In this document: piece after piece, positions 36,815 through 48,023 of the stretch
Position numbering within the stretch: position 1 is the stretch's first letter
Layout: every line of letters begins with the position of its first letter
Assembly (NCBI RefSeq): GCF_030272615.1
Contig: NC_081411.1
Span: forward strand, 41,717,140-41,781,139
Direction: 5' to 3'
DNA length: 64,000 nucleotides
Origin: Cryptomeria japonica
Taxonomy: Eukaryota > Streptophyta > Pinopsida > Cupressales > Cupressaceae
The notes under the pieces: model-generated
The model's database searches: none
What the model saw: the letters and a program-made list of their open reading frames with translations, nothing else
Told to the model about the DNA's origin: nothing
Position numbers and translations under genes: made by a program

Positions 36815-39050
36815 TTATAATCTAAAGTGCCTAAGTTTAGACTAGGGTGGAGAGTTTACATCCAATGAGTTTGAGGACTATTATGAGAGACATGGAATCA
36901 AAAGATAATACTCAACCCCAAGGATACCACAACAAAATGGTGTGGTAGAAAAAAAATAGGACAGTTAAGGAGATGGCTAGGACCATGTTGAATGAGGAAA
37001 ACATACCAAATATCTATTGGAAGGAAATAGTGCATATTGTAGTATACACTGTAAATCAGGTACTGTTGAGAATAAACAATGAGATGACACCCTATGAGTT
37101 GTGGTATGACCGGAAACCATCAGTCAAACAATTCAAGGTGTTTGGAAGTAAATGTTTTATCAAGAGAGACATGGATGGTTTGGGTAGTTTTGATTCTAGG
37201 AGTGATGAAGGCATCTTCCTAGGTTACTCAACTCACAACAAGGCCTATAAATGCTACAATAAGAGACTGAGAAAAGTCATTGAATGTGTGAATGCCAAAG
37301 TTGATGAAGACCTAAACAGGGGAAGACAACCACAAATGAATTGGTTTGATGATACCGGTGATGAAGACAATGAAGTCCAGACTAATAATGAACCAGAAGA
37401 TGGAACTAGTAAGTCCCCCAACCAGTATGTGAAAAAGAATCATCCAGAAGAGAAGATAATAGGCAATAAATCTGATGGTGTGCAGATAAGAAGAAGACTA
37501 GCAAGGAACAATGAGAAAGTAAGCCTCTGCCTCATGATAGAAATTGAACCCAAAAATTTCAATGAGGCCAGTAAGGATGAGAAATGGATGGATGCCATGG
37601 AAGAAGAATTATAGCAGATTGAGAAGTACATGACTTGGGAATTAGTCCCATGATCGGAAAACAAGAACATCATTAGCATCACATGGGTCTACTAGAACAA
37701 GATGAATGAAGAAGGTAAGATTGTTAGACATAAAGTTAGATGTGTCTGCAAAGGTTACTCTTAAGTAGGGGGCATTGATTTTGAAGAAACATTTGCACAG
37801 GTAGCTGGACTAGAAGTCATTAGGATGTTTCTAGCTTTCTCTGCCTACAAGGGATATAAAGTGTATCAAATGGATATAAAATCTACCTTCCTAAATGGAA
37901 ATTTGGAAGAAGAAGTGTATATGGAGAAACCAAAAGGATTTCTACTACATGATGATGAAACCTTTGTGTTCCTATTGAAGAAGGCCTTGTTTGGGTTAAA
38001 GCGGGCTCCTAGGGCTTGGTATTCAAGATTAGACAAATACCTAAAGGAGAAAGGATTAAAAAAGGGAAGTACTGACAACAATCTATACATCAAAGCTGAT
38101 AGAAATCATATGATCATTATGGTGGTGTATGTAGATGGCATCATTTTCGGAAGCAATGAAGACACTCTTTGTAGAGTCTTTGTTGATCAGATGCAAGCAA
38201 AATTTGAGATGTAAATGACTAGAGAATTGACATACTTCCTTGGTTTGCAGATATCACAGTTAGATAGGAGGATATTCATCTCACAAACAAAGTATGCAAA
38301 GGACATGTTAAAGAAGTTTCAAATGGAGGACTGCAAACTGGTGAGTACCCCTATGGTGACTAGATGCAAACTGAGAAAAGTTGATGAGTCATCGGTAGTG
38401 GATCAGACCTGATATAGATCCATGATAGGTATTTTGTTATACCTAAAAACACCTAGACCAGATATAGTGCAGGCAATGTGCATGGTGGCTAGATTTCAAG
38501 CAACACCTAAGTAGTCGCATATAAATGCAGTCAGTAGAATTTTTAGGTACCTGTAGGGGACACTTAATTATGGATTATGCTACCCTAAACAAGGGGAATT
38601 TACCCTAGAGGCATATACAGATGTAGATTGGGAAGGATGCATTTATGACCGAAAAAGCACAAGTGGTGGTGCATTCTTCCTAGGTTACCAGTTAGTTTCA
38701 TGGCATAGCAAGATGCGGGATTCAGTGTCCACATCAACTGCTGAAGAAGAATACATTGTTGTTTCCACATGCTTCTCTCAAGTGCTTTAGATGAAGAAGA
38801 CCCTCAAGGATATATAGGTGGATATCTTTGATCCCATCCCCATCTGGTGTGATAACTCAAGTGCCATCAACATATCAAAGAATATGATGATGCATTCAAA
38901 GAAAAAGCACATAGCCATCAAATATCATTTTCTCGGGGAGAAAGTTGAAGGACATGAGGTCATAATGGAATATTTTCCCACCAATTAATAAATGATAGAT
39001 ATCTTCACCAAGACATTGCACTTAAGTTTGTAAGGAGATGTATGGTTTAG
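36815..39050 (+). pseudogene. Copia-B rest of integrase, reverse transcriptase, RNase H
   Basis: Integrase resumes after the solo LTR with GGEFTSNEFEDYYERHG-like sequence, PQQNGVV and MARTMLNEENIPNIYWKE (36973 on). The RT region from about 37600 has IKSTFLNGNLEEEVYMEKP, LFGLKRAPRAWYSRLDKY and YVDGIIFG near 38130, where YVDD is expected: the second catalytic Asp is lost. RNase H has DRKSTSGGAFFLGYQL and CDNSSAINISKN (about 38860), ending DIFTKTLHL near 39020. Several stops are present. A TTGTCAAAGGGGGAG tract at about 39173-39188 follows. Confidence 0.88.
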
Positions 39051-39237
39051 GGGGAGTTTCATAGAAGTATTTGTATCTCTTGAACCACTTGGTGACCACA
39101 AAGGCAGTTGGTAGCTTATGTCAAAGGGGGAGAATAAACTGGAAAGTGGAAAACCCTAATCCTTTTCCATTGTTGTCAAAGGGGGAGAAATCTACCGGCA
39201 GTGCAGGTGTGTTGATGTCAATGCCAAAGGGGGATAT

Positions 39238-39429
39238 TGTTAGCATTATGTTATCATTGATGTCAACTGGTGAGTAAGTAGAGGTGACCGGTATGTGTGA
39301 GAGCATTTCATGGATAATTGGTATGAAGGGTGGATTGTGGAAGAAGACATGAAACTGGTATGGTGGATGTTGATTGCGATGAAGAGGCAAAATGTTACAA
39401 GAATCACATCAACACTGTAGGTGAAGTAT
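39238..39429 (+). repeat. Truncated extra copy of the Copia-B LTR start
   Basis: The first about 190 bp of the LTR (TGTTAGCATTATG onward) after a polypurine-like GCCAAAGGGGGATAT. At GAAGTATGTG it switches to internal sequence matching about 34760 onward. Confidence 0.85.
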
Positions 39430-40195
39430 GTGCTGACAAGGAGAAGGAAACTCAAGCTGTTTGGGTTGAGAAAGAAAAGATCAATGCAGAGTCAAGTTTG
39501 ATTGTGCAAACTACCCTACATGCAGAAAGGAAGAATCTATGGGTAGTGGATAGTGGTTGTTCCAACCACATGGCGAGAGATAAGAAAAAGTTCATCAAGC
39601 TTGAAGATTGGAATGGTGGTTCAGTAAGGTTTGGAGATAATTCATCCAACAAGATAAATGGAAAAGGTATTCTAAATATTGATGGAAAATTGAAAGCTCA
39701 TGATGTATATTATGTAGAAGGTCTGAAGCACAATTTGATGAGTATGAGTCAGATATGTGACAAAGGATACAAATTCATCTTTGACTCTATCGGTTGCCAG
39801 ATAAGGAAGGAGAGTACTAGTCAAATTGTAGTAGAAGGTAAGAGGACAGATTGAAATGTATACAATTTGAAATATTGTTTTGAATCCCAATGCATCTTGG
39901 GACAAGTGGATGAAATATGGTTGTGGCATAGAAAGTTAGGGCACATAAATTTTGACAATCTAGTCAAAGTAAGAAAAAAGGGCTATGTGAGACACATACC
40001 GAAGATCATCAAACCGGTAAGCATATTTAGTGATGAATATGTTAAAGGAAAGAAAACTAAGGTGTCCTTTCAGACTAAAAAACATAACACCTCAAGGCCG
40101 AAAAAGCACAACCCTTACCCTTTGCCATTGTTGTCAAAGGGGGATAAATCTACCGACAATGCAGGTGTGTTGACGTCAATGCCAAAGGGGGAGAT
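39430..40195 (+). pseudogene. Duplicated Copia-B protease and GAG-pre-integrase block plus second polypurine tract
   Basis: 39430-40100 repeats 34765-35430 almost base for base (NLWVVDSGCSNHMARDKK; LWHRKLGHINFDNLVKV). At CCTCAAGGCC it jumps to sequence resembling 39130-39237, with TTGTCAAAGGGGGATAAATC and the polypurine tract CAAAGGGGGAGAT (about 40183-40195) before the true 3' LTR. A TGA at 39852 breaks the frame. Confidence 0.85.
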
Positions 40196-41997
40196 TGTTA
40201 GCATTATGTTATCATTGATGTTGACCAGTGAGTAAGTAGAGGTGATTGGTATGTGTGAGAAATCATTTCATGGATAATCGGTATGAAGGGTGGATTGTGG
40301 AAGAAGACATGAAACCAGTATGGTGGATGTTGATTGCAATGAAGAAAAATGTTACAAGAATCACATCAACACCGGAGGTGAAGTATGTGTAGGCCACCGA
40401 CATAAAGGATGGATTGTATAAGCTGACATAAATGGTATGTTACCGGTATACTTGAAGTGCATCATCTATCGGTAAGAAGGATCTCAAGCAAGAAAGCAAG
40501 AAAACAAGTCAACAAATAAATAGACTAAATGAAAGGATCGGTATGGTTGATGACAAGCCAAGTGGGTCCATCGATAAAAGATATGTTCGCAGATATGTAG
40601 GAAAACCGATTAGGTCATGCCGGTAAGATTCTATAGACCAGTAGTGGGTCTTGGTCGGTGATTCATGTCAGATAGACATAACTAGTTGATGAAGAATGCC
40701 AAACCAACTCAATAGGAAAAGTAGAGGTGGATGTCGACAAAGGTGACACGTGGAAAGCATGTAGAGGTCGGTGGAGTACTCATCAATGTGGTAGGTAACG
40801 AGTAGGTCAACATTAATGGAAAACCTACAAATCACAGATCGATGGCACGATGTTGTGGCTCGAGGAAGATAGAAAGGAAAGATGACTGATCTAATTTTGT
40901 AGGACAATCTTATCCTTGTTCTTGTTGGTCAAAGGAAACAATTGAAGCATTAATGGTAATATACAGAGGAAGGCCGAAAAACCTGTTGCAGATGTTTAAA
41001 AACTGGAAAACGTGTATTGGAAGATGAGGATATGGTAGTGTTGATTGATGTGTTGCAGATTATCATTCCAAGAAATGAAGTTCTGATTAGATTGGATGCA
41101 AATTGAGTTGGTGGAAGAAAACCCTAACACGCCATAATTTGAATGTTGTTTTTGGCGGGAACCTTTAGATTTAAATATGCAGACTAAATACTAGACAATT
41201 TTTTTTGGGGGGGGGGTCTGGGATGCGAATTTGAAGTGAAGTGTGAGTTTGAGAAAGAAAAGAGAAATCAGTTTGAGAGACATTTCACTGAGAATCAGAG
41301 TGTTGAAGTGGTAGCATGGAAAATCGGTAAGAGGTCTTTATTGGTAGTGACAAAGCAATCGGTGAACTGAAATAAAGTTATCAGTCTAGGATATCAGCAG
41401 TGTGTACTGGTAGGAAAGAATCCATGAACGTGTTATTATGAAAGCAGAGATTCAGAGACAAAGAAGAAAGGTAGAAGGAGAGTAGTTGGTGATTTGAGAA
41501 TGAAACTGAACAATCGATAGTGAAAGAACCGATGTGGAAGATAGCAGTGTTACTGGCAAACAGATGTTGATCAAGTGTTGTAGAACCCATTGCAACAAGG
41601 TGCTCTCACAATATTTAATTATATTTCTTTGTCTCACATCAGGTTGGTGCTTGGTGTAGGGGTTGGTTCTCCTTGGGCCAGTTCCCTAAATGTACAGGGG
41701 TTGGTGTTCCTTGGGTTGGTGCCCTAAAATCTTTGTAATTCATTATTTTAATTGGAGCAATAGTCTCTTGCAACATTTCTCACTGCGATTCTTCCCACAT
41801 TGGGTTTTCCTTGTATATTTGGTGTTGTGTGATTGTATTCCCTTGTGTGTTTGATTTTGATTACTTATCTTGTCTCACTGACATAACCCCTTTTTAGTGT
41901 TTAGATTGTTAACCGGTACTTAAAAATTGGTTTAAAAGTAAAAGATTTCAAGGAACCACTGATTCACCCCCCTCTTAGTAGTACATTGTGTTCAATA
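40196..41997 (+). repeat. Copia-B 3' LTR
   Basis: 1802 bp; starts TGTTAGCATTATG and ends TTCAATA (the partner ends TTCAACA). It carries a G-run (about 41206-41217) where the 5' copy has a T-run. Confidence 0.85.
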
Positions 41998-42165
41998 TTT
42001 TTTGCATCAACATTTCAGATCACACTCCATGATCCATCATTGGGATGATCTCTCTTCTGCATGCTCTCTAATCATCATGATGATGGTCCACGGAGTGTGA
42101 TCCAAAATGTTGATGCAAAAAACTCATACACAATCTAATCCGAAAACAATCAAGACAATATCTCA
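41998..42165. repeat. Long palindrome within the Host-Copia 3' LTR
   Basis: The left arm TTTTTTGCATCAACATTT, then GATCACACTCC, mirrors the right arm at about 42085-42122. The right arm continues outward (CAATCTAATCCGAAAACAAT) to pair with 30745-30794 on the far side of Copia-B. Before that insertion the arms were about 120-130 bp each with a loop of about 20 bp near 42050. It could be a MITE-like insert or a native LTR hairpin. Confidence 0.75.
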
Positions 42166-43047
42166 TGAATTGTGGAAACTTGATGTTTGTTATTGACTAG
42201 TATTTTTCAATATATTTTTCTAGTGGTATTTATGTTTTGCAAATTAGTTATATTGATTTATGCTTGGTACATTTAGTTGTGTTATAGGTCAGTTTGACCG
42301 GTTGGATTATCTTGATTGGATTATACATTTTGGTCTAGTTATGCATTGAAGAATGAATTGCGATGTTGTTATGGGTCTCACCATGGTACATGGAGATCCA
42401 TGTCGCATATTTGCATGGGAAGATGTCCTTTGGCTAGCTAATTGCTAAGTTCTATTATTGTTCTACATGTTAATATATTTGGTAGCATCTTTGGAGGATA
42501 TTTTAGTGTGTGTGAATCATTGGATTTATCTTGGAAGGATGAATTATGATGTATTGGGTCTCTTCTTTCTCTTGGAGTATAGTGCCTTGAGTATTTTTGT
42601 TCTGGGTGGCTTATTTTGTGCAATAATATTTATTTCAGTTTTGGCTGACCCTTAATTAGTTTTCTTTGATGATCTATCTTATATTTAAGGAGTGTGGTTG
42701 TATGAGTTATGTATGGATTGTGTGTGAATTTATGAGAAGCATTTGTGAATAGTGTCCAAGCAAATTTGAGATTGCAAAACTATGAAAGTCAAAGCTTTGA
42801 AGATAATACATTCAATAAGATGGTGTGTTGTGATAGTGTTGATTATTAGAGATGTTTTCCATGATGTTAGTTTCTTGACACAAATGTTCAAGGATAATTT
42901 CATGTTAAGGAGAGCCTTCACATTTCAATTCTACTATTTCCTTTGCTGCTAATTGATAGTGGGTCCTTCAATAGCTTTTTGTATCTTTCTCTATAGTACA
43001 ATGTGCCTCAATTGAGCAAGTTCGTGTATCTTGCCCCAAGGTAGTGT
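42166..43047 (+). repeat. Host-Copia 3' LTR, middle part
   Basis: Continues the LTR. 42819-43047 matches 1-69 joined to 18319-18480, with the same order of words (GATGGTGTGTTGTGAT, GATAGTGGGTCCTT, CCAAGGTAGTGT). Cut at 43047 by GO-1b. No coding content. Confidence 0.72.
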
Positions 43048-43838
43048 TGTTGGCATATGCACACTCCAATGAGACATTGAAGGTGATTGAAGGTTTTGTC
43101 ATTGATGGAAACCTTACAATCCTATAACACTGGCAAGACATTCCACCGGCACCAGCAAGAACAACCGACACTCAGACTACCGACACCGGCAGTGAAAGGA
43201 AGCATACCGACACAGAGGCCGACATGATTTTTGTTGTAATATATTTTTTTTATTATTGTAAAATCTTTGTAAGTCGACTTGGCATAATGTAAAATGACTC
43301 ATATATATAAGATTTCATTGTAGAACATTGATATAGAGGTAGATGTAAGAGATATGAAATGAAATTAGGCAGACCTATTATTCGAATTATAGGTTAAGGG
43401 TTTATGTAAGAAGTAGAGCAGAAACTGGTACTAGATCTGGCATTATAGATGCTATTTTGAAGCAGTACAAGACACTGGATTCGTATAATCCATTTTGTAA
43501 GTCAGTGAGACTTCTATTTTGAGCAGTGAGCTCTAGGCACTTGGCCTTCCTGCATGTGCAGGCCCCTCTTGTCTCAGTAATATTCTCTTATTGGCTAGTA
43601 AGTGAATATTGTGGGTCACAAATCCCACCGAGGTTTTTCCCACACCGGTTTTCCTTGTTAAATCCTTGTGTTATGGTGTGTTTTTCATGTGGTTGCTTTT
43701 ATCTCTATTTATTACATTACTTCTTGCTTACCAGTACACAGTTTTAATATGTTCTACATGTTTTAAGTTAAGAAATTTAATATACCGATTAGATACTGAT
43801 TCACCCCCCCCCTCTTAGTATTTGTGGGAATCTTAACA
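43048..43838 (+). repeat. GO-1b 5' LTR
   Basis: 791 bp, TGTTGGCATATGC to AATCTTAACA. Confidence 0.92.
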
Positions 43839-43840
43839 AT

Positions 43841-43852
43841 TGGTATTAGAGC
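43841..43852 (+). promoter_or_regulatory. GO-1b primer-binding site
   Basis: TGGTATTAGAGC, one C-to-T change from the initiator-Met site. Confidence 0.85.
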
Positions 43853-43909
43853 TTGGTCCTCTATTTTCAAAAGTGTAACAACTTGAGGAAGATCTTGCCA
43901 CCGGTAGAC

Positions 43910-45050
43910 TTGGAAAATTTGATGAAGCAATTGGAAGTAGCTCTCTCAGACTATGATACTGAAAAGTTGAAAAATATCAAACTTGAAGATGATCTAAAGG
44001 CAACTCAGGAAATTATCCAAGCACTTCAAGAAAATCTTACCATTGCAAGGAACAAGAGAAGAGAACTCTGTGAAAAGATGCAAATTGATGACGATGAAAA
44101 AGAAACTCTTAATGAGAAGATATGCAAGCTAAAACAAGAGAACATGACAACAAGGAATGAGATGCAGGATATGACTATGAGATTTTGCGAAGAAATTGAA
44201 GATAGAAAGAAGAATGAAGAAGATTTGACCAGAAGACTAAGTGATGCAGCAAATAAGAACACTAGACTTAGCTATGAAAATAATTTGTTGAAGACAGATC
44301 TAATGCATACACATAATGACTCAAATGAACTGATGAGACAGAAAGAGATCTTAGAAAGAGAACTGGATATTGCAAATCAGCACAAAGAAAAATTCAAGAA
44401 AAGCTCAAAAGAACTTGGTGACTTACTAAAGAAATAGAAACCTAAAGGTGACACTTGTGGAAATGGCTTTGAAGTTGGAGAAAGCTTTGGTACTGCAAAT
44501 ACACAGGATCACAGCAAACCGGTAAGACAACCTACTGCTTACAAATTTAATGGAAAATGCTTTAACTGTAATCAGTATGGTCATAGAGAAAATCAATTTA
44601 GCTCTAGAAGTTATCAGAATATCAACACACCCACCGGTCAATGTTCAAAATGCAACAAAATTGGTCATAACTCTAAAAAATTGCAGAATGAATGTGAGAT
44701 GTTATGTTTGTGGAAGATTTTGACACCTATCTAATCAATGTAGATCACAAACCAACATAGGTTATGGAAAAGATATTCAAAAGAATAATGTGACTTGCTA
44801 TGCATGTAACAAGATTGGGCATATTGCAAAATTCTGCAGAAGTAAAGGATCATCGGTAGACAACAAATGTTCTAGTTTGAAGGGAAAAGAAAAAGTTGAA
44901 GAGGGTAAGCAAGAATTCTCAAAAAAATGGATTAGAAAGTCAGACCTAAATAATGTTGGAAATACTCCTCCACCGGTAGAACCAATCAACACTCCACCGA
45001 CATAACAAAGTAGTACTCCACTGGCAAGAAGCTCTTCATCAAATTGAGGA
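43910..45050 (+). pseudogene. GO-1b ORF1: Gag-like
   Basis: Matches GO-1a 938-2095. The start Met is changed to Leu (GACTTGGAAAAT near 43907-43918). The coiled-coil region is open to a TAG at 44435-44437. Further on are knuckles CFNCNQYGHRENQF and CSKCNKIGHNS, a frameshift near 44680 in the A-run, and a last knuckle CYACNKIGHIAKFC at 44796-44837. Here the first knuckle keeps its second Cys, which GO-1a has lost, but its last Cys is Phe. Confidence 0.8.
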
Positions 45051-45354
45051 AATTTTCCTTGAGGGTTTGGAAATCAAATGAGATATATGCTATTATTCCC
45101 TTGGTTTATAATGAGAAGTTGAAAAGTACTTCTATACCAGCAAATAAGGTTAAGTGGTTAATTCACCGACATGCATTAAATATGGTAGTTGGCGAAATTA
45201 ACTTTATAAATCAGTGGTTTTGGCTCCATTTCACTTCACCGTGAATTCAAACACTCGAAGAGCGTGAAATCTCCAGAGCTAAGGCATTTCAAGCAAAGAG
45301 GCCAAACACTTCAGCAATCAATCCTTCTTAAGGTAGAAAAAGGTATTTATTATC

Positions 45355-47037
45355 ATGGCATCCTCCTCTGCATCATAACTAACCCTACTGTAGTCGAGGT
45401 TATCAAATGCCCTAGGCCTGTATTCCAGCTAGTTCCCGAGGTAGCTAAAAAGGATGACAATGTTGGTGCATTCTCCCAAATCCCCAAAGGAGTTATTTTT
45501 CGCAGAAGATCCCAAAATGTATATCCATTGCCACATAGATGAACTAGGAGATGAGGAAATCAAAAACATGTACAAAACTATTATATGTGATAACTCTGGA
45601 AATGTGAAGCCTGAACATAAAATTGTTGAAACCCTAGGATTCACTGAGATCCTTAGCATTCCAAACTTTCCTAAGGAAGTCATTAGGATAGTCTTGAACA
45701 AGGTACATGGTGAATTCTTTTGGTTAGACTCGATTCACAAAATTACCAAGGAAGCAGTGAAAGCTATAACAGGGTTACCTTCCACCAGTAGCAGACCAGA
45801 CAAAACCAAGAAGGTCTCAAATAACCTAGTAACAAACTTAACTGGTACAACATCCGACAGAAGGTCTATGAGGGTTAATGATGTGACCGATACAAATGTG
45901 AGATTTGTTAGCATGATTCTAGGTTACAAAGCAACTCATGCAAATAGACTTAACTTAGTTTCAAGTTTATGCATTAAAAGTGCTTATGACATGGTTAAAG
46001 ACAATGTGAAAATTGATGTATGTGAATGGATGAAAGATGAGTTAATTGATAATTTAGGAAAAATCAAGAAGGATAAGAAAGGGACTTTTAGATTTGGTAA
46101 CTTACTTGTTTGCTTAACGCTACACATAACCAAACAGGTTCCCGGTATAGGCAACAAGAGCCTTGGATTTGACATACTAGTAGGAAAATAGCTATTAGAC
46201 CTATTCAACAACATGGGTGAAAACAAGGAAAAGAACATCAATGAGTATTTTCAAGCACTTAAGGCTAGAATGAACAAGAGAATATGACTGTCATGGAAAC
46301 TTGTTGACAAATATAAGGATGATATATGTTTTGTAATAAAAAAGGATGAGATCTGGATGGAAGTAGTGATCCCAAGAACAATTTGGGTTACTGAAATGGG
46401 ATATGAGACTGATGATCATATCATTGAGATTTATGCAAAATCCCTTTTGGAAGCACCTAAGGAACCAAAGGAAGAGGCATTGAAAGAGAAATTGGAAATT
46501 GAAAAACAAAAATTCTTTGATGATCAAATAAAGAAGTGTACAAGAGAATTTGACACACTCCTACCAGAACTATGCAACTCATTAAAGGAATTCAAAACTC
46601 TATACAGAGATATTTGCAAGACAAACTTCCTAACAATTGACATAGATAAGAAAATGAGCAAGGTACAGGATGAAATCAATAAACTTGCTGACAGTTTTGT
46701 TAACTCACCTGATACATTATCAGTTTTTGAACAAAAGATAACAAGTTTTGAGGGAGAATTACTTAAGTTTGAAAGAGAAAAGGAGAGAATAATAAACAAG
46801 GCTAAAGACCTGAGACTAAGAATAAGTCCAAGACTGGACTATCTAGCATCCTTGAGAAAGGAAATATCTGAGGCATTAATACAGGGATAGAAAACACCAA
46901 CATAGCATATGCAACACGTCACCGGTACAGTACAAAGAACTAAGGCAGCAATAAAAGACAGTAAGAAGTTTATGGAAAGCATAAATTTGGTTTTGGTAGA
47001 CATTTTTCAAATTATAACCACCCAGCTACAAGGCTGA
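45355..47037 (+). pseudogene. GO-1b ORF2, internally deleted
   Basis: Matches GO-1a ORF2 from its N terminus (a frameshift near 45500) through HGEFFWLDSIHKITKEAVKA and ITGLPSTSSRPDKTKKVSN, then GYKATHANRLNLVSSLCIK. After EAPKEPKE it joins directly to EALKEKLEIEKQKFFDDQ; GO-1a has 1609 bp more between these points. The C-terminal helical region is open to 46890 and ends naturally at TGA 47035-47037. Stops occur at 46188-46191 and near 46287. The function is unknown; similarity between copies is higher in the folded N-terminal block than in spacers, suggesting past selection. Confidence 0.75.
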
Positions 47038-47260
47038 GACAGAAAACTACAACTCTATTGACACATTGACAACGTTTGTCATTGATGCCAAAGGGGGAGT
47101 AGTAGTATGAGAAAATAATCGGCAAAGGACTCACCTACTCAAGGGGAGCTCATATATTTTTGGGTACACATTTTTGGAAACAAATTTTTGGATTACAAGT
47201 TTTGGATACAGTTTTGGAAATTTTCTCATGACTGTTGCCATCAATGCCAAAGGGGGAGAT
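47038..47260 (+). promoter_or_regulatory. GO-1b 3' region with polypurine tract
   Basis: Two CCAAAGGGGGAG copies (about 47088-47099 and 47247-47258), the second directly before the 3' LTR. The same doubled layout is seen in GO-1a. Confidence 0.8.
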
Positions 47261-48023
47261 TGTTGGCATATGCACACTCCAAAGAGACATTAAAGGTGAT
47301 TGAAGGTTTTGTCATTGATGGAAACCTTACAATCCTATGACACCGGCAAGACATTCCACCGGCACCAGCAAGAACAAACTCTACATCGACACTCAGACTA
47401 CCGGCACCGGCAGTGAAAGGAAGCATACCGACACAGAGGCTGACATGATTTTTGTTGTAATATATTTTGTTTATTATTGTAAAATCTTTGTAAGCCAACT
47501 TGGTATAATGTAAAATGACTCATATATATAAGAGTTCATTGTAGAACATTGATATAGAGGTAGATGTAAGAGATACAAAATGAAATTAGGTAGACCTATT
47601 ATGCGAATTATAGGTTAAGGGTTTATGTAAGAAGCAGAGCAGAAACCAGTACTAGATCTAGCATTATAGATGCTATTCTAAAGCAGTACAAGACACTGTA
47701 TTTGTATAATCCATTTTGTAAGTTAGTGAGACTTTTATTTTGAGCAGTGAGCTCTAGGCACTTGGCCTTCTTGCATGTGCAAGCCCCTCTTGTATCACAA
47801 ATCCCACCGAGGTTTTTCCCACACTGGGTTTCCTTGTTAAGTCCTTGTGTTATGGTGTGTTTTTCATGTGGTTGCTTTTATCTCTATTTATTGCATTACT
47901 TCTTGCTTATCGGTACACAATTTTAATATGTTCTACATGTTTTAAGTTAAGAAATTTAATATACCAATTAGATATTGATTCACCTCCCCCCCCCCCCTCT
48001 CAGTATCTGTGGGAATCCTAACA
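47261..48023 (+). repeat. GO-1b 3' LTR
   Basis: 763 bp; about 28 bp shorter than its partner, mainly from a gap near 47790 where the 5' copy has the AATATTCTCTTATTGGC segment. Confidence 0.9.

Larger units (their letters stand above)
30795..41997 (+). mobile_element. Copia-B: Ty1/copia element with internal rearrangement and a nested solo LTR
   Basis: LTRs 30795-32574 and 40196-41997 (about 1.8 kb each) enclose gag-pol. The flanks TTTTC (30790-30794) and TTTTT (41998-42002) fit a target duplication with one change. Integrase is split by a Gyp-M solo LTR (35610-36809). Between RNase H and the 3' LTR lies an extra block (39238-40195) made of an LTR beginning and a second copy of the protease to integrase region. 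Confidence 0.87.
43048..48023 (+). mobile_element. GO-1b: second, shorter copy of the GO-1 element
   Basis: 4976 bp with LTRs 43048-43838 and 47261-48023 and an identical duplication AGTGT (43043-43047, 48024-48028). It encodes the same Gag-like ORF1 and ORF2 as GO-1a but lacks 1.6 kb of the middle of ORF2. It has no pol. It sits in the 3' LTR of Host-Copia, while GO-1a sits in the 5' LTR. Confidence 0.92.

Noticed and set aside
42430-42660. A short frame with hydrophobic stretches (possible membrane protein)
   Set aside because: It lies in the Host-Copia 3' LTR, has no homology signal, and T-rich DNA gives hydrophobic frames by chance.
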